Below are positions 42,171-50,866 of a stretch of DNA of 64,000 nucleotides, one piece after another; within the stretch, counting starts at the first letter, position 1; each line of letters opens with the position of its first letter. Where the stretch lies: positions 1-64,000 of the forward strand of contig NZ_MRCS01000011.1 of assembly GCF_002303925.1 (NCBI RefSeq), written 5' to 3'. This DNA comes from Pseudomonas sp. ACN8. GTDB lineage: Bacteria; Pseudomonadota; Gammaproteobacteria; Pseudomonadales; Pseudomonadaceae. Position numbers and translations under genes: made by a program. The notes under the pieces are model-generated. The model was not told where the DNA came from and did not search any database. It was given only the letters and a program-made list of their open reading frames with translations.

Positions 42171-45100
42171 TCATTGTCCGGCTTTACGCAGGGCCGCTCG
42201 GGTCAAGCGCCTGGCCAACTCTTTCTCGCTGTCACCGAGGTCGGTGAGCATCCTGTCGAATTGCGCTTCGCTGATGGGTTCATCGGCAAAGACCACGGTA
42301 TCGGGCGCCGGCAGATCATTCATGAGTGTCCGGAGCCGGTTGCGCAGTTCGGCGCGCTGGATGTCCGAGGTCGACTCCACCCATTCAAGCTGGGTGGCGC
42401 GCAGCGTTTCGAGCGCTTCGTACTTCTTCAGGTACAGTTGTTTGTTGGATTCGATCTGTATCGGCCAAGTGTCCCGCAGATAGCTCTCCCAGAACTCCTG
42501 TTCGAGCATGGCGTTGACCAGACCGTCGCCTTCGCTGAGGGCCAGAACGGTGTCGTAGGCCTGATCGATCATCTCGTCAGTGACGCCGGACACCGGCCGA
42601 TACAGCATGCCTTTGGATTGCCATGGCAGGTTCAACCGCGAGGCGAGGCCGGTCTGGTAGGCCAGATAGACTTCGACTTCGTCCGGGTTGCCGCCACGAC
42701 TGGCGACATCGGCCCGGGCCACCTCGTTGACCAGTTCCAGGCGCGCGGCGCCTTTGGCCAGGGTCACCAGTTTTTGCTCAAGCTGCGCCGGGTCGGTGGA
42801 ATACGAATAGGCCTCGGAGACGAGCACGCGAATGCCCATGTTGTTGAATAACTGCGCACCGGCATCGGCGCAATCGACAGGGGCGATGGCCATGGTGTAG
42901 AGCTGCTCGCGCAGCTGAGTGTCGATGTACACGGCATCGATCATGCGCGCGATGCGCTGCTCCAATTGCCGGCGAGTTGGGCCAGCAGCGGCAAAATCCG
43001 CCGATCTTCCCTGTTTGAGCACCACTTCGATGAACTCAAGGGACCGAGGTTCCTCGGTCAGTTCTCTTAAAGTGCCGATCCTTTCTATCCCCAACCCGGG
43101 CACGTCGGCCCAATCATCCGCAGTGCCGTCGAATACTGTCGGGTGAGAAATCACCAGAGGTTCGGGCGGCAATCCCACTGAGCGACGAGTCTCCTGGTAT
43201 TGCAGTTGGTTCATCTCCGACAGATCACCGACGTTGAGTCGGGTGCGCGCAATGACCCAGGCTTCCGGCCTGCCGGGCACCACCTCGGGAATGACGCTGA
43301 GGGGATTGTCCCGCAGGTCCAGGAGAAACCCCCTTGGTCGGGTTTTGGCCAGGGTGCCGGCGGGCCAGGTGGTCAGGCCGGTTTTTTTCAAGGCCACAAG
43401 TTTGAGCCTGGGCATGCGACCAATGTCCGGCACTCTCCCCAGGGGGTTGCCGTCGAGCTTGAGTATTTCCAGGTAGGTCAGTTGCTTGAGCCGTAGGACT
43501 GCGTCGGTATCGAGCACAATGGCATTGTCGCTCAACTGCAGGCGTTCCAGCCGGTGCATGGCCCCGATCCTGTCGGGCAGCGTCTTGAGCTTGCAACGTC
43601 TGGCGCTGAGTTGGCGCAGATTGGGGAAGTCTTGCAGCAAGCCATCCGGCGTTGCCATAAAACGCGTGTTGTCGAGCTTCAGCACCGTGACTTTATCCAG
43701 GTATTTTTTCAGCTCCGGCCGTTCCGGCCATGCGTCTTCCAGGTCCACGGGAAAAAACTCCCGCGATAGATCCAGTGCATATCCATCCGGATTGGCACGG
43801 TTGCCGAGTTCACTGTTTTTTCGCTCGAAACACTCAAGCAGGCGCTCGGCAATGTGCAGGCGCGTGCCGCGTAGCGGTATCGGATTATCGGCATCCAGCC
43901 CGGCGAATTGGTGCTCCCAGAGTTCGACGGTTTTGCGTAGTTCGTCGAGATCCTTTTCCTGTTCCTCCAAAAGCTTCATCGGTTCGCCCTTTTCGATCAG
44001 GGCCTGGGCAAAGATGTCGACTTCATTGTCGCTGAAGTGTGGATGCAGGTCGTGAATCCGTTCGTGCAGCGTTTGACCGGACTTGCTGGTACCGGCACCG
44101 CGTACCAACAGCATGGTCTCGTGCTCGGCCACAGTACGAATCGGTGGCGTGGCCAGAACCGTCCGGCGCTCGCTCGGTGTTTCGATCTTTGCGATGATCC
44201 ACTGCTTGAAGAACTCGGTATCGCCCGGTCGATATCCCACCGCTCTCATCCCATCCCTGCCCATGGCCTGGAGCAGGGCTGGAAGAAAATCATCGGCCGC
44301 ATGGATCTGCTGATCTTCGGCGTCACGCACTTCATACTTTCCGGATTCGTCGCGGATCATCAATCGCACCCGGGTTGCATCTTCCGGCCCGGCGCTGCAT
44401 CGCAGTTCGCCGTCGATGGCGCCCTGGCGGATCTCGATACGCAGGTTGCCGAAGGTATCGGTTTGCATCCGCAAGGTACCCAGCACCAGGCGTTCGGTAT
44501 TGCCGCTGACCAACGCGTCGTCGTACAGGCCGTGGGCGGCGCGGACCGCCTGGGTCTCGAACTGAAGCTCCCGGGCCTGGCTTCTCAGACGCAAGGGCAG
44601 GCGCTTGTGCCGGGTCATCTGCTGGCGTTCCGACGGGGTGGCGCCAGCGAAGATTTTTTCCGCGACGGTTTCAGGCAGTTCGGGAAAATCGCTGAAAAGT
44701 GCGGCCATTTCGGAGGACAACGCAGGAGGCGGATTCACCGGTGCCCCCAGACGTTGCAGGGTATCGGTCAGCAAGGGCGGTGGAGGGGCGTGCTCGATGT
44801 GCATCCTGCGCAGCGCGGCCTCTTCAGTACCGCTGATCTGACGGATCTGCTCCAGTTGCGTGTCGCTGAAGGCATCGGTCGTATGGCCTAGGCGGCGCAT
44901 CAGTGTCGTGCCTTCCCAGCTCCGCGGATTCTCCGTTTCGCAGACCCAGGCACCCTGGCCGTTGTGTCGCAGAGTCGGTGCATAGGCGTCGAACCGCTGC
45001 GGATGGCGGATGCGCTGTTGCCCGCTGACCGGGTCGTCCAGCACCTCGAAGTGTTGATTGTTCAGGCGCAAAATTCGCCGGCCGTGATGCAGGTGAATAC

Positions 45101-46820
45101 CCTGTCCATCAGGCTGTGCATCCGCCGGCAAAACCACGTCGGCTCGTTGATAAGGGCTGAGATCAGGGTTCCACAGGCGTGTCTCACCGTTTGCCAACTG
45201 CACCGGTTTCAGGCTTTCGAAAAACGGCGAGAGTTTCGCTCGCGCCACATTACCGATTGCGCCACCCGCCGCAAATGCGCCCAACTGGACGATGCTTTCC
45301 AGCACACCGATGGTTTGCTCACCGGCCTCTGCCAGGCGACCTTCGGCCAGGTCGACAATGCCCTCGACCACCTCATTGGTCAGTTGATACGCGGTGTACG
45401 CCAGCATCAACTCGCCCATGCCGGGCACCAGCGGCGTGACCACCAGCAGTGCGGCGTTGAGTATGTCCGAGAGCATTTTTTCCAGGTTATCCCACCAGGC
45501 CCAGCGGGCCATGCGGTCGGCGTACTCGGTGGAAATCGCGATGTCCCGTGCGTCGTTGAACACCTTGTTGATTTTTTGCCGGTGGAAGTAACCCCACAGA
45601 TCGCCTTTGAAAACGGTTTCCCGATCGATCCTGACGCTCGACAGGCCATATTGCAGGTTGGGGTTATCCACAGGGGTTTCACGCCAGCTCGGCAGGTTGG
45701 AGCCGGGCGCAACCGGTTGCCATTTGACCTTGCTCAGCCGGTCGTTCAGCCCGGCAAAGAAATGTCCGCGCTGCTGATGAGGCACGAACTGGCTGAAGAA
45801 TTGTTGATAGCTCCCGGGGGCGCTGGCATCGCGCAACTGGCGCGTCAGTTCAGCCATGAATTCGAGCGACGACGGGTATTGTTTGAGTGGGTGTTGCGGG
45901 TCATGGGGAACATACGCGATGACGGGAAGCGGGTTGGCCGCAGTGTTTGCTTCAGGGGTGATCAGAACGATGCCGGTCAGGCGAATGTCCATCATCGTCA
46001 GGTTGTAGCAGTCGACGGAGCGACCGCTCCAGCGCAGGTTCTTGCGGTCATCGAGCAGACCCTGCACCACGTCGAAGGCGTCCTGCTCGATGTCGTTTTT
46101 CATCAGTGCCATGTGCGCCGCGATGTTGAGCGCAGTCTTGTGGCTGAGGGTGACTCTGTGGCGCAGGACGTTGCTGGCCACGCGGTTGTGCGGCAGCAGG
46201 AATTCGTTCAGGTGCTTTTGATATTGCGCACCAATGTCCAGTTCACGGCACAACGATTTGAACTGCTCGATGCTCAGCTTGTGCTTGAGCTGGACCACGT
46301 CGAAATGCCCACGGGCGTTGGGGCGGGTGATGAACTCGGAGTTCTGGGTGAACGCCTCGTCACGGGAAAAATTATGCAGGGCGGCATCCAGCAGCGAGAC
46401 AGTGCGGCTGGTGGTCCCGGCAGAAAAGTCATGCACCCACCATGACGTTTTTGCCGGTGCATACAACCGCAGCCAAGTCTCTTCGACGTCCTCTTCAACG
46501 CCGAAACGCTCCTTCAGTGCCTGTTGCAACAAGGGTTTGGCGAAGGCGTAAACGTCCTGCAGTTCGCTCAGGGCCCGGTCGACATCGTTTTGCGCATACC
46601 AGCCAAGCTTGATGCCATGTTTCAAGCGTTCCTGTAGCGCTTGTGCCGCGTTCGCCTGCCAATCGGGAATGCTTACCCGGTCAGCCTTCAGCGCAGTGAT
46701 ACGAGACAGTGGAGCTTCTGAGAGCCAGGAAGGGATGGCCTTTCTGACCAGGTCGAAATGAATGCTTTGATCCGCCAGGTCGTTGGCGAGTGAGTCTGAA
46801 ATTCTATACGGGTGGGGCAT
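42171..46820 (-). CDS. Very large toxin-like protein with LRRs and a C-terminal NEL-type E3 ubiquitin ligase
   Basis: This 1549-aa protein has no signal peptide. Residues 1-430 are the DUF6543-type toxin scaffold (LRLYAPAKTSWWVHDFSAG near 110). A hydrophobic, helix-rich segment lies at about 440-530 (LLVVTPLVPGMGELMLAY). A middle region of unknown fold spans about 540-1030. Leucine-rich repeats at about 1040-1180 read as LPDRIGAMHRLERLQLSDN and further copies. The end, about 1200-1549, matches NEL ligases of the IpaH/SspH type, with Cys1317-Ala-Asp1319 (VDCADAGAQLFNNMGI) as the catalytic CxD and SRLNLPWQSKGMLY after it. NEL enzymes ubiquitinate eukaryotic host proteins. Start ATG 46820 with a weak ribosome site. 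No type III genes are in the window. Confidence 0.8.
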   Translation of the reverse strand: MPHPYRISDSLANDLADQSIHFDLVRKAIPSWLSEAPLSRITALKADRVSIPDWQANAAQALQERLKHGIKLGWYAQNDVDRALSELQDVYAFAKPLLQQALKERFGVEEDVEETWLRLYAPAKTSWWVHDFSAGTTSRTVSLLDAALHNFSRDEAFTQNSEFITRPNARGHFDVVQLKHKLSIEQFKSLCRELDIGAQYQKHLNEFLLPHNRVASNVLRHRVTLSHKTALNIAAHMALMKNDIEQDAFDVVQGLLDDRKNLRWSGRSVDCYNLTMMDIRLTGIVLITPEANTAANPLPVIAYVPHDPQHPLKQYPSSLEFMAELTRQLRDASAPGSYQQFFSQFVPHQQRGHFFAGLNDRLSKVKWQPVAPGSNLPSWRETPVDNPNLQYGLSSVRIDRETVFKGDLWGYFHRQKINKVFNDARDIAISTEYADRMARWAWWDNLEKMLSDILNAALLVVTPLVPGMGELMLAYTAYQLTNEVVEGIVDLAEGRLAEAGEQTIGVLESIVQLGAFAAGGAIGNVARAKLSPFFESLKPVQLANGETRLWNPDLSPYQRADVVLPADAQPDGQGIHLHHGRRILRLNNQHFEVLDDPVSGQQRIRHPQRFDAYAPTLRHNGQGAWVCETENPRSWEGTTLMRRLGHTTDAFSDTQLEQIRQISGTEEAALRRMHIEHAPPPPLLTDTLQRLGAPVNPPPALSSEMAALFSDFPELPETVAEKIFAGATPSERQQMTRHKRLPLRLRSQARELQFETQAVRAAHGLYDDALVSGNTERLVLGTLRMQTDTFGNLRIEIRQGAIDGELRCSAGPEDATRVRLMIRDESGKYEVRDAEDQQIHAADDFLPALLQAMGRDGMRAVGYRPGDTEFFKQWIIAKIETPSERRTVLATPPIRTVAEHETMLLVRGAGTSKSGQTLHERIHDLHPHFSDNEVDIFAQALIEKGEPMKLLEEQEKDLDELRKTVELWEHQFAGLDADNPIPLRGTRLHIAERLLECFERKNSELGNRANPDGYALDLSREFFPVDLEDAWPERPELKKYLDKVTVLKLDNTRFMATPDGLLQDFPNLRQLSARRCKLKTLPDRIGAMHRLERLQLSDNAIVLDTDAVLRLKQLTYLEILKLDGNPLGRVPDIGRMPRLKLVALKKTGLTTWPAGTLAKTRPRGFLLDLRDNPLSVIPEVVPGRPEAWVIARTRLNVGDLSEMNQLQYQETRRSVGLPPEPLVISHPTVFDGTADDWADVPGLGIERIGTLRELTEEPRSLEFIEVVLKQGRSADFAAAGPTRRQLEQRIARMIDAVYIDTQLREQLYTMAIAPVDCADAGAQLFNNMGIRVLVSEAYSYSTDPAQLEQKLVTLAKGAARLELVNEVARADVASRGGNPDEVEVYLAYQTGLASRLNLPWQSKGMLYRPVSGVTDEMIDQAYDTVLALSEGDGLVNAMLEQEFWESYLRDTWPIQIESNKQLYLKKYEALETLRATQLEWVESTSDIQRAELRNRLRTLMNDLPAPDTVVFADEPISEAQFDRMLTDLGDSEKELARRLTRAALRKAGQ

Positions 46821-46991
46821 TGCCTGATCGTCCGTTGATCATGGATGGAACGAACAGACTAGATAGGCGGAAGCCCCAAAAAAAGCGCAAAAACAGGTTG
46901 GAAACAACGTCTATTGCTCCTCGATCCCCGCAAAATCCAGGAGTTAAAAATATATGGTTACCGCCACGCGGGCGTATCTGTCGATCCATGC

Positions 46992-49900
46992 CTAGCGGCG
47001 GACGGTTGCCTCGGTGGCCGCGGTTGGTTGGCACATCGTGTGGGTGCCCGGTTGCAGGTACGGCGTCAGAATCGGTGCCATGCCCTTGAGCACCTGCACC
47101 GGCAACGCCGAGGTGAAGGTAAAGCTTTCCGCCGAGCGACCCGGCACATACGCCGTCAGGGTGCCGAAGTGGGTATCGCCAATGTAGAACACGAACGTGG
47201 CCGTGCGGTTGAGCGATTTCGAACTCAGGATCCGCCCGCCGGAGCCAATGGCTTCGATACGGTTGTCACCGGTACCGGTCTTGCCGCCCATGGCCAGCGG
47301 AGTACCGTCGGGCAGCTTGAAGCTGCCGGCCACGCGTTTGGCCGTACCGGCATCCACCACTTGTGACAGGGCTTCGCGCATGGCCGTGGCGACCTCGGAC
47401 GGCATCACCCGTTTGCCGACGTCCGGGTCGTTGATCAGTTGGGTTTCAAAGGGGGTGTGCGCGGCGAAATGCAGGCTGTCGATGCGCAGGGTCGGCATGC
47501 GCACGCCATCGTTGAGGATGGTGCCGATCAGTTCGGCCAGGGCGGCGGGACGGTCGCCGGAGCTGCCGATGGCGGTGGCCAGCGACGGTACCAGGTGGTC
47601 GAACGGATAGCCGACTTTCTGCCAGCGCTGATGGATGTCGAGGAACGCTTCGATCTCCAGCATGGTGCGGATGCGACTGTCGCGGGCGCCCTTGTGCCGG
47701 CTTTTGAACAGCCAGCTGTAGACCTCCTGGCGCTCGAATTGACTGGCTTTGACGATGTCGCTCCACTTGGCGTCGGGGTGATTGAGCAGGTAGCCCATCA
47801 GCCACAGGTCCAAGGGGTGGACCTTGGCGATGAAGCCCTGGTCCGGCAAGTCGTAGGAGCCTGGACCGTAGGCCTCGTAGAGCCGCACAAGACGTTCGTC
47901 GGTGAGTTTCTCCGTGAGCGTGGCGCCCTTGAGGTGCGAGCGCACGAAGGCGTTGAAGCTTTCCTGGCTGGCCTGCGGCAGCAGGTAGCGGTGCACGGCG
48001 GCCATGCGGATCGGGGTCGGGCGCATGCTGTCGAGGAAGGTGTCGAGGCGGTCCTGGGTATCCTTGTTCTTGTACTTCTTCCAGAACTTGAGCAGGAACG
48101 AAGTGCCTTCGCGGTCGGCGAATTCGGCCAGGTACTCCTGACGCCGCGGGTCGCGGTCGTCCTTGAGCAGTTCGGCACTGCTGTTGGGGCCGGAGTAGAT
48201 GGTGTAGCGCACCAGGTCTCGCATCAGGCGAATGAACGGCAGGTTGATCGATTCGCGCAGGGCATCGCGCAGGGGCGGTATCCGGCCGTTGTCTTCCTTG
48301 CGGAAGTTGTTGAACACGTGCAGGCCGCCACCGGTGAAGAACGCCTCGCCGGGGCTGGCGGAGTATTTGCGGTCGAGGGCGGCGCCGAGCATTTTTTTCA
48401 GGTCGCGGTCCTTGTTCTCGATCAGGTAATCGACCGCCCAGCGGCTCAGGCGGTCCTGGTCCGGTACGTCGACTTTCTTCAGTTCCGCAACGGTCATGCC
48501 GACGTATTTGTCGTGCAGTTCGGCGATGATTTGCAGATAGGTGGTCAGCACGCGCATTTTCGCGGTAGAGCCCAGTTCCAGTTTGCTGCCTTCGTTGATG
48601 TCGAATGGCTGGTCGGTGCTGTCGGTCTGTACCCGAACCCGCGAGCCGTCCGGGGTCAGTTCGAACAAGGTGAAGCTGTAGCGTACCTGGGTGGTGCTGG
48701 TGGGGGTCAGGAGGCGTTCGCCGATCAGGCCGATTTGCGTGGCAAACTCAGGGTCGGCCAGTTTTTTCAGGTACTCGGTGGCTTCGCTTTGCAACTCGCC
48801 TTGCAGGGTGCTGGTGGCGGAGAGGTCGAGGCGGTCGAGGTCATACAGCGGGCGATTGAGCATGCCGGCCAGACGGCTTCGCGCCACACTGATGCCCTTG
48901 TTGGTTTCAATCGGTTGAATGGTCGGTTGGGTGGCCCAGTCGCGGTAGGTCACTTTGCTGGCCAGGGCGGCGGCGGCGAACTCGGCGTCGATCACATGGT
49001 TTTGCGCCAGCAGGCGAATATGGCTGTCGGTGAGGTCGGCCAGTTCATCATGACCCTTGGTCAGGTAGTGCGACGGACGGCGCTGGGCAATCATCAACGA
49101 CAGCATCTCGCGCAGGGCCAGGCCTTTTTCCGCCATGGTCTTTGGATCCGTCGCGGTGCTGGTCAGCGCTTCGTTGGCCTGATTGAAATCGGAGCCGTAC
49201 CACACGCGCAACCCTTCAGCCATGCCGTGCACTTCACCGTGGCCCGGTACGGCCGACAGCGGCACGCTGTTGAGGTAGTCGCGAACCACGTTCTGCCGGG
49301 CTTCGAGGGTTTGTGGCCCGGCCTGATAGGCGCGTACGGTGGCGGAAATCATCTGGCGAATCTTTTCCGCGCCATTGACCGTCAAGCCATCGGGAGAATG
49401 CCGGTACTTCTCAAGTTGCGTGGCCAGGGTACTGCCACCGGCGGATTGGCCGGGCACGTGCAACATCTTGGCCAGTTGGGACCACGCCGCCATGCCGAAC
49501 CTTGGCCAGTCCACCGCCGGGTTGGCCAGTGGTTGCCTGGGGTCGAGCAGGAAGCGGTTCTCGATGAACAGCAGGCTGTTGACCACCACCGGCGGGATCG
49601 AGGCAAAGGTCGAGTAAAGCTGCTGTGGATAGTTGTACTGGTACAGCGGCGCTGCACGGCAATCGGTGATCGACAGCCCGGCCTGGATTTTCTCGGCATA
49701 AGGCACGAACAGGCCCTTGTCGCTGTACTTCAACAGCGCCGGGGAAAAGCGGGTTTGCGCCTCGACGACGAAATCGCGCTTGATCAGGCGCGGCAGGAAT
49801 TCATCCAGAGAGCTGTAGCCCAGGCGCCGATCGAACGGGCCTTCCCCCGGATAGCGAATCGCATCGCTGGGGCCGGGTTTGAGCTCATAGCTCAAGGAGG

Positions 49901-50129
49901 CGGCGTATTTGCTGACTTCCCGGGCCTGGAACTTCGATGTACGCATCTCCCTTGCAGCCGCCAGCCCCACGACAACCGCGATGATCAACAGCAATAGCCA
50001 GAACGCTCCCCATCCGTGCCTGGAACGACGGGGTTTTTCAGGTATAGGCGCTTCATCCTCACATTCATTCGGAACCACGGTTTTACTCGAATCGGTTTGC
50101 CACAAAGCGCCCATAGTCGACTGATCCAT
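46992..50129 (-). CDS. Divergent class A penicillin-binding protein
   Basis: This 1045-aa bifunctional-type protein is anchored by one helix (41-59). A GT51 glycosyltransferase-like domain (about 150-330) shows Glu190 (FIENRFLLDP) and GGSTLATQLEKY, but the usual EDxxFxxH motif is degraded to ENRFLLDP. The transpeptidase domain (about 480-1000) has intact SxxK Ser521-Thr-Ala-Lys524, SxN Ser627-Ile-Asn629 and Lys950-Thr-Gly. It is longer than PBP1a or PBP1b and matches neither closely. Start ATG 50129. It stands alone between the NEL gene and a 737-bp gap. Confidence 0.82.
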   Translation of the reverse strand: MDQSTMGALWQTDSSKTVVPNECEDEAPIPEKPRRSRHGWGAFWLLLLIIAVVVGLAAAREMRTSKFQAREVSKYAASLSYELKPGPSDAIRYPGEGPFDRRLGYSSLDEFLPRLIKRDFVVEAQTRFSPALLKYSDKGLFVPYAEKIQAGLSITDCRAAPLYQYNYPQQLYSTFASIPPVVVNSLLFIENRFLLDPRQPLANPAVDWPRFGMAAWSQLAKMLHVPGQSAGGSTLATQLEKYRHSPDGLTVNGAEKIRQMISATVRAYQAGPQTLEARQNVVRDYLNSVPLSAVPGHGEVHGMAEGLRVWYGSDFNQANEALTSTATDPKTMAEKGLALREMLSLMIAQRRPSHYLTKGHDELADLTDSHIRLLAQNHVIDAEFAAAALASKVTYRDWATQPTIQPIETNKGISVARSRLAGMLNRPLYDLDRLDLSATSTLQGELQSEATEYLKKLADPEFATQIGLIGERLLTPTSTTQVRYSFTLFELTPDGSRVRVQTDSTDQPFDINEGSKLELGSTAKMRVLTTYLQIIAELHDKYVGMTVAELKKVDVPDQDRLSRWAVDYLIENKDRDLKKMLGAALDRKYSASPGEAFFTGGGLHVFNNFRKEDNGRIPPLRDALRESINLPFIRLMRDLVRYTIYSGPNSSAELLKDDRDPRRQEYLAEFADREGTSFLLKFWKKYKNKDTQDRLDTFLDSMRPTPIRMAAVHRYLLPQASQESFNAFVRSHLKGATLTEKLTDERLVRLYEAYGPGSYDLPDQGFIAKVHPLDLWLMGYLLNHPDAKWSDIVKASQFERQEVYSWLFKSRHKGARDSRIRTMLEIEAFLDIHQRWQKVGYPFDHLVPSLATAIGSSGDRPAALAELIGTILNDGVRMPTLRIDSLHFAAHTPFETQLINDPDVGKRVMPSEVATAMREALSQVVDAGTAKRVAGSFKLPDGTPLAMGGKTGTGDNRIEAIGSGGRILSSKSLNRTATFVFYIGDTHFGTLTAYVPGRSAESFTFTSALPVQVLKGMAPILTPYLQPGTHTMCQPTAATEATVRR

Positions 50130-50239
50130 TCACGCAGATTGATCGGACTTGAATGAAGCTTAGACGGTGGTTGGCGGGGGGGAAGAAAATGTGAAGGGCA
50201 AAACGTCGGGTAATGGCTAATTCTGTTCGGTTAAGGAAA

Positions 50240-50355
50240 CTGTAGGAGCGAGCTTGCTCCGGGCGGCGTTCCGACGATGGACTTAAGAGCACCGCGTTTA
50301 GCCAGTAAATACGCATTATCGTTAACGACCATCGCGAGCAGGCTCGCTCCTGCAG
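50240..50355. repeat. REPIN with the same altered left arm as 10624-10737
   Basis: CTGTAGGAGCGAGCTTGCTC then CGGGCGGCGTTCCGACGATGG at the left; GAGCAGGCTCGCTCCTGCAG at the right (one base off). The spacer ends GCATTATCGTTAACGACC, as in the 12569 and 10624 copies. Confidence 0.82.
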
Positions 50356-50793
50356 AGGACCACATTCGCTTAAGTGAACAGCATTAGGGTAATGGCCTCT
50401 TTTTTGTGGCGAGCTTGCTCCCGCTGGACTGCGAAGCGGCCCCCATACCAGCAACTCTGATCTGTCTGGAAGATCTGGTTTTTTGGTTTTGCATCTGCTG
50501 CGCCAGTAGGCAGGAAGGCTGAAACACTTGAACTAGAGCTTTATAGGCTTTGGCTGGGGGCATGACGACGCACCAAGGCTGTGCAATACTCCGCGCCCTT
50601 TAAATGGCGAAAATTCCTACATAATCTAGGTGATGCCCCTCCGTAAGTCGGGTTTTTGCCGGGATTTATGGCTGAATTTTGTGATTTATAGAGTGAATAT
50701 CTCTGTCGCCAGCTTTTTATACTGCACGACCCGCTGATCTTGCAGGTTTTGTCCTGCAGGACGGTTCTGCTTACAAAGCAGGCCCGGTTACAC

Positions 50794-50823
50794 GAAGCCA
50801 TCGGCCTATCGGTCGGTGGCTTC
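50794..50823 (+). promoter_or_regulatory. Strong leader hairpin before the amino acid permease gene
   Basis: GAAGCCATCGGCC (50794-50806) pairs with GGTCGGTGGCTTC (50811-50823) through 13 base pairs including two G-U pairs, with the loop TATC. It ends 43 nt before the permease start. No T-run follows, so it is more likely a 5'-UTR element than a terminator. Confidence 0.5.
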
Positions 50824-50843
50824 AATGCTCGGTGGTCATATCC

Positions 50844-50851
50844 AACAACAA
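50844..50851 (+). promoter_or_regulatory. Candidate Crc/Hfq site at the permease ribosome binding site
   Basis: AACAACAA is a perfect AANAANAA motif that lies 3 nt before the GATGAGG ribosome binding site of the permease gene. Amino acid permeases are known targets of Crc-mediated repression in Pseudomonas. Function here is inferred from motif and position. Confidence 0.5.
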
Positions 50852-50866
50852 GATGAGGTGCCCCTT

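Larger units (their letters stand above)
50130..50866. other. Long intergenic region between the PBP and amino acid permease genes
   Basis: 737 bp without a gene. It contains a REPIN (50240-50355), a single degraded REP (GGCGAGCTTGCTCCCGCTGG at about 50408-50427), an AT-rich stretch with possible promoters for the permease (TTTTTATACTG near 50714-50724), a strong hairpin (50794-50823) and a Crc-like site (50844-50851). No open frame of coding character was seen. Confidence 0.6.

Noticed and set aside
46821..46991. 171-bp gap between the NEL gene and the PBP gene examined for a small gene or chaperone
   Set aside because: No frame with a ribosome site and coding character; only an A-rich stretch (46877-46895) was seen.
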